NCBI GenBank assembly: GCA_032173965.1
Contig: CM063283.1
Location: forward strand, 110,803,108 to 110,867,107
Reading direction: 5' to 3'
From: Sitta carolinensis
Lineage: Eukaryota > Chordata > Aves > Passeriformes > Sittidae
Length of the DNA stretch: 64,000 bases
The stretch's first letter is position 1. Each line of letters opens with the position of its first letter. Shown here one piece after another: positions 61,401 through 64,000 of the stretch. The notes beneath the pieces are model-generated. The model did not search any database. It had not been told where the DNA came from and was given only the letters and a program-made list of their open reading frames with translations. Position numbers and translations under genes: made by a program.

Positions 61401-64000
61401 AGATCCATGCAGCAAATGTGGGGTGCTGCCTGGGGGATGGACAGGTCCCCCCCAGGGGTGCCCTGGTGCCAGGAGTAGGATCCACTGCTGGTGCCTCATC
61501 CTGCATGGGAACCACACTCCTCTGCTGTTTCTTCCCCATCAGTCAGGGCTGAGCCCCTCAGCCACCCCTTTCAACACAGGTTTCCTGTACTGCACTCTCA
61601 AACCCCGTGTCCTGTATGAGAGGCACATGGGACACAGCTTTTCTTGTGTCCTTTTGCCATCTGGCCATTGCCTGCAGCACAGGCTCCCTCTGCACATGTG
61701 ACTCAGCAGCCCAGATGTCCCAGATGTTTGCAAACCCTTCCAGCACCCTCCCCTACCCCAAGCCTGGTGCACTTTCTTCCACAGCCCCCAGGCTGATAAG
61801 GCTAGTCCTTATCACAGCAACACTTCAGTTTTGGTCAAAAGGAGCAGTATCTGTTATGGGGGCTCTCTTGATCTAAAGATTTAAAGAAAGATTTTTCTTT
61901 AAGGAAAAAGTAGTTGGATTGCAAAGGTTGCTGTATACAAACTCAGATTATCTTGTCCAGAGTGTTTATTCTTGCTTTTATTCTTCTCCTTCCTGTTAAA
62001 ACCCACCATTGTCAGTGAGTTATTGACATGGTGTATGTCTGGAGATGGAGGAGTCGTTTTCCTGCTGTTTCTGTTGGTCAAACCCTGCTCCTTCTGTGAG
62101 CACATCAGGTATAAGCATCCCTTCCCCTTTCTCTCTCACCAACACCAAGCCCTCCTGGCTGTGGCTCCCAGCTTCACCTGATGAAACACAGAAATCTGAA
62201 CTCTTCTGCTTCTCTTCTATACAGGGATAACCCCATGGAAGTCATCAGCACTGGGATCTAATGTGCAGCACAGATGGAAAATGCTGTAATTTTTTTTCAG
62301 TGATGTAATTCTCCTGATGTAATCATTACCCAAGGATTTCATCAAAATCACTGTTGGGTTGCAAAGGTGTCAGTAAACACAGAATCTCCCTGATATGTCA
62401 GAGGTCCTAAAGTTTTCCTGATACAGCAAATAAATTGCCAAAAAAGTGTTCTCCTCATTTGCATCCCTTTTACCCCAACACAACTCCACTAATTTGACAG
62501 TTGCAGGAAGGCTGTGGATCTCCCGGGAGGAAGCTCCCCTTTGCAGCTCTTGAAATTGATGATTTCTGGGTTTTCAGCCGCTGAGCTGTGATTGTTCAGC
62601 AAAAATGAGCTCTCCACAGAGCTGGTGGAGCTGCACAGCAGCAGGGTCATTAACAGGCAATGACCAACCAGATCTTGTTTGCATCATTTCAGAGACCAGT
62701 TAGAGTTGGAACTGCACAAATGAATGGCAAGACCCTTAGAGGGAAGAGTGGGTTAAACTTTCTATCCTTGGGCAGTCACTAGCTGGAGTAGTAGTAGAAA
62801 ATTTGGGTTCTCTCTGATCCATCCCCTGCCCAGTGGCAGAGAGATCAGCTCAGAGGAAGGTCTGACCTTGTTCTCTTATCCTACCCCTCTTGCAACACCA
62901 TGCAAGGCACATTCCTGCTTTGCCTTTTCACTCTGTGACTGAATCACTTGTACTCGTTTTACCACCCCTTGGGTGTGAGAAGAAGTTGGGATTTTCTGCT
63001 TGCAGTTAGAAATCTGGAGATCACTATAAAGCTTTTATCCTAGAAAAATGCAGTCTAGGAGCCAAAAAGGTTGCTGGCTCTTGTGCAAGGTTGCTTGTAG
63101 TTTATATGATGCCTGATGCAAATTGAAAAACTTTGACGTTTGAATAGGGAATCTTTTGGTCTGCACTGTAGGTTTGGCTGATAGGAAGCCCTTCTGTGCT
63201 TCAAAGCTTTCCTAAGATGTCAAACATTTTGAGTTAATTAGGGTTAGGAGCCATTTCACTGTTTGAATTCATGACAGCAGAGAGTTAAATAAAGCTTTGC
63301 TTACAAAGTCTTTCACTTGGAAACACACACAAAGCTGTTCAGCCTTAATTCCCGAGTTTGCTGTAAGGTTTTTGGGTAAACATTGTCTCTTCTCTCAGCC
63401 TCTATGAAGGAGGTCTTGCAGGTGTTTATTTGCCTTCCTTTCACAGCAGAGTTTGCCTAGGCTTGGTGGGGATTGTGCTAACTTTGCCACCAAGTCTGCA
63501 GGAAGACAAAACACTTTCTACTTGTGCACCAGCCCTTTGAGATGATTGCTAACAGAGGGCTGGGGCTTCAAGTACAATAACAGCACCGAGATGATGAGTT
63601 AAGGGTTCACAGATGACTTCTGACAAAGCATTCAGAGCATTAAGGAGGGCTCACCACTTAGAAGTTGAAAAAAGCATTCAGGATTGTCACCTGAGCGAGG
63701 TAGTGGTGCCTTGGTTAGGATTATTCTTGACATTTTTACTAGCCCTCTAAGAATTTTGCAGAAAAGATCTGCAACCTTTAGGATTTTGTTAGTATGTAGA
63801 ACATTACTCCTTGGTTTTATTTTAATAATCACTTAATAAAACATTATGGTCTTGTCTATGCTGGAAAATAATTACAATAAACTGTTTTAATATCAGAGAA
63901 CCAAAGCAGACAGCTTCATGCAGACACTATGATAAAACATCAGTCTTTTATCAATTTCACTTATGCCTCTTGGCAATAGCTCACATTTAAAGTTAAATAT
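58469..64000. other. Intergenic, no supported gene
   Basis: I found no gene, RNA or dispersed repeat in the last 5.5 kb. Open frames up to 143 codons (for example 59175-59606 on the minus strand) lack splice context and recognisable domains. A good donor (gtaagt) follows an open frame at 60,797, but no coding-like exon could be defended upstream of it. Confidence 0.7.

Overview
This is a window of a bird nuclear genome, probably from the neoavian or passerine side. Three things point there. CR1 retrotransposon fragments are present, several ending in the characteristic (ATTCTGTG)-type octamers, while L1, Alu and other mammalian repeats are absent. The coding exons are small with vertebrate-type splice sites and are separated by kilobase introns. 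One gene is unmistakable from its translation: HSF2BP (heat shock factor 2 binding protein, also called MEILB2), on the + strand.

Left third (1-23,950): the 3' two thirds of HSF2BP. Five consecutive coding exons (2233-2382, 6261-6399, 7724-7841, 12287-12390, 23101-23309) have canonical GT-AG borders and matching phases. They sum to exactly 720 nt, i.e. 239 codons plus a stop. They encode the end of the N-terminal coiled coil and the whole armadillo (ARM) domain that binds BRCA2 during meiotic recombination. The 5' exons (about 97 residues in the human protein) lie upstream of the window. The last intron is 10.7 kb. It contains a probable LTR, a three-unit tandem array with an unusual internal structure, and two CR1 fragments.

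Middle (23,950-49,300): gene-poor intergenic DNA. The only coding-like signals are two short candidate exons (29783-29856 and 33566-33647) with good splice sites, open frames and compatible phases. I cannot assign them to a known gene. The rest is single-copy DNA with one CR1 remnant, a (TC)n microsatellite, poly-T/poly-A tracts and a few short tandem repeats. In mammals SIK1 is the next gene beyond the HSF2BP 3' end; I see no SIK1 exon here.

Right (49,300-64,000): a cluster of six CR1 fragments, all in + orientation. One is about 1.9 kb long and retains decayed ORF2 (reverse transcriptase) sequence. Beyond about 58.5 kb I see no supported feature.

Most open frames over 60 codons in this window are chance frames in GC-rich spacer or CR1 remnants, and are not annotated as genes. 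I found no tRNA, rRNA, CRISPR or bacterial-type feature.
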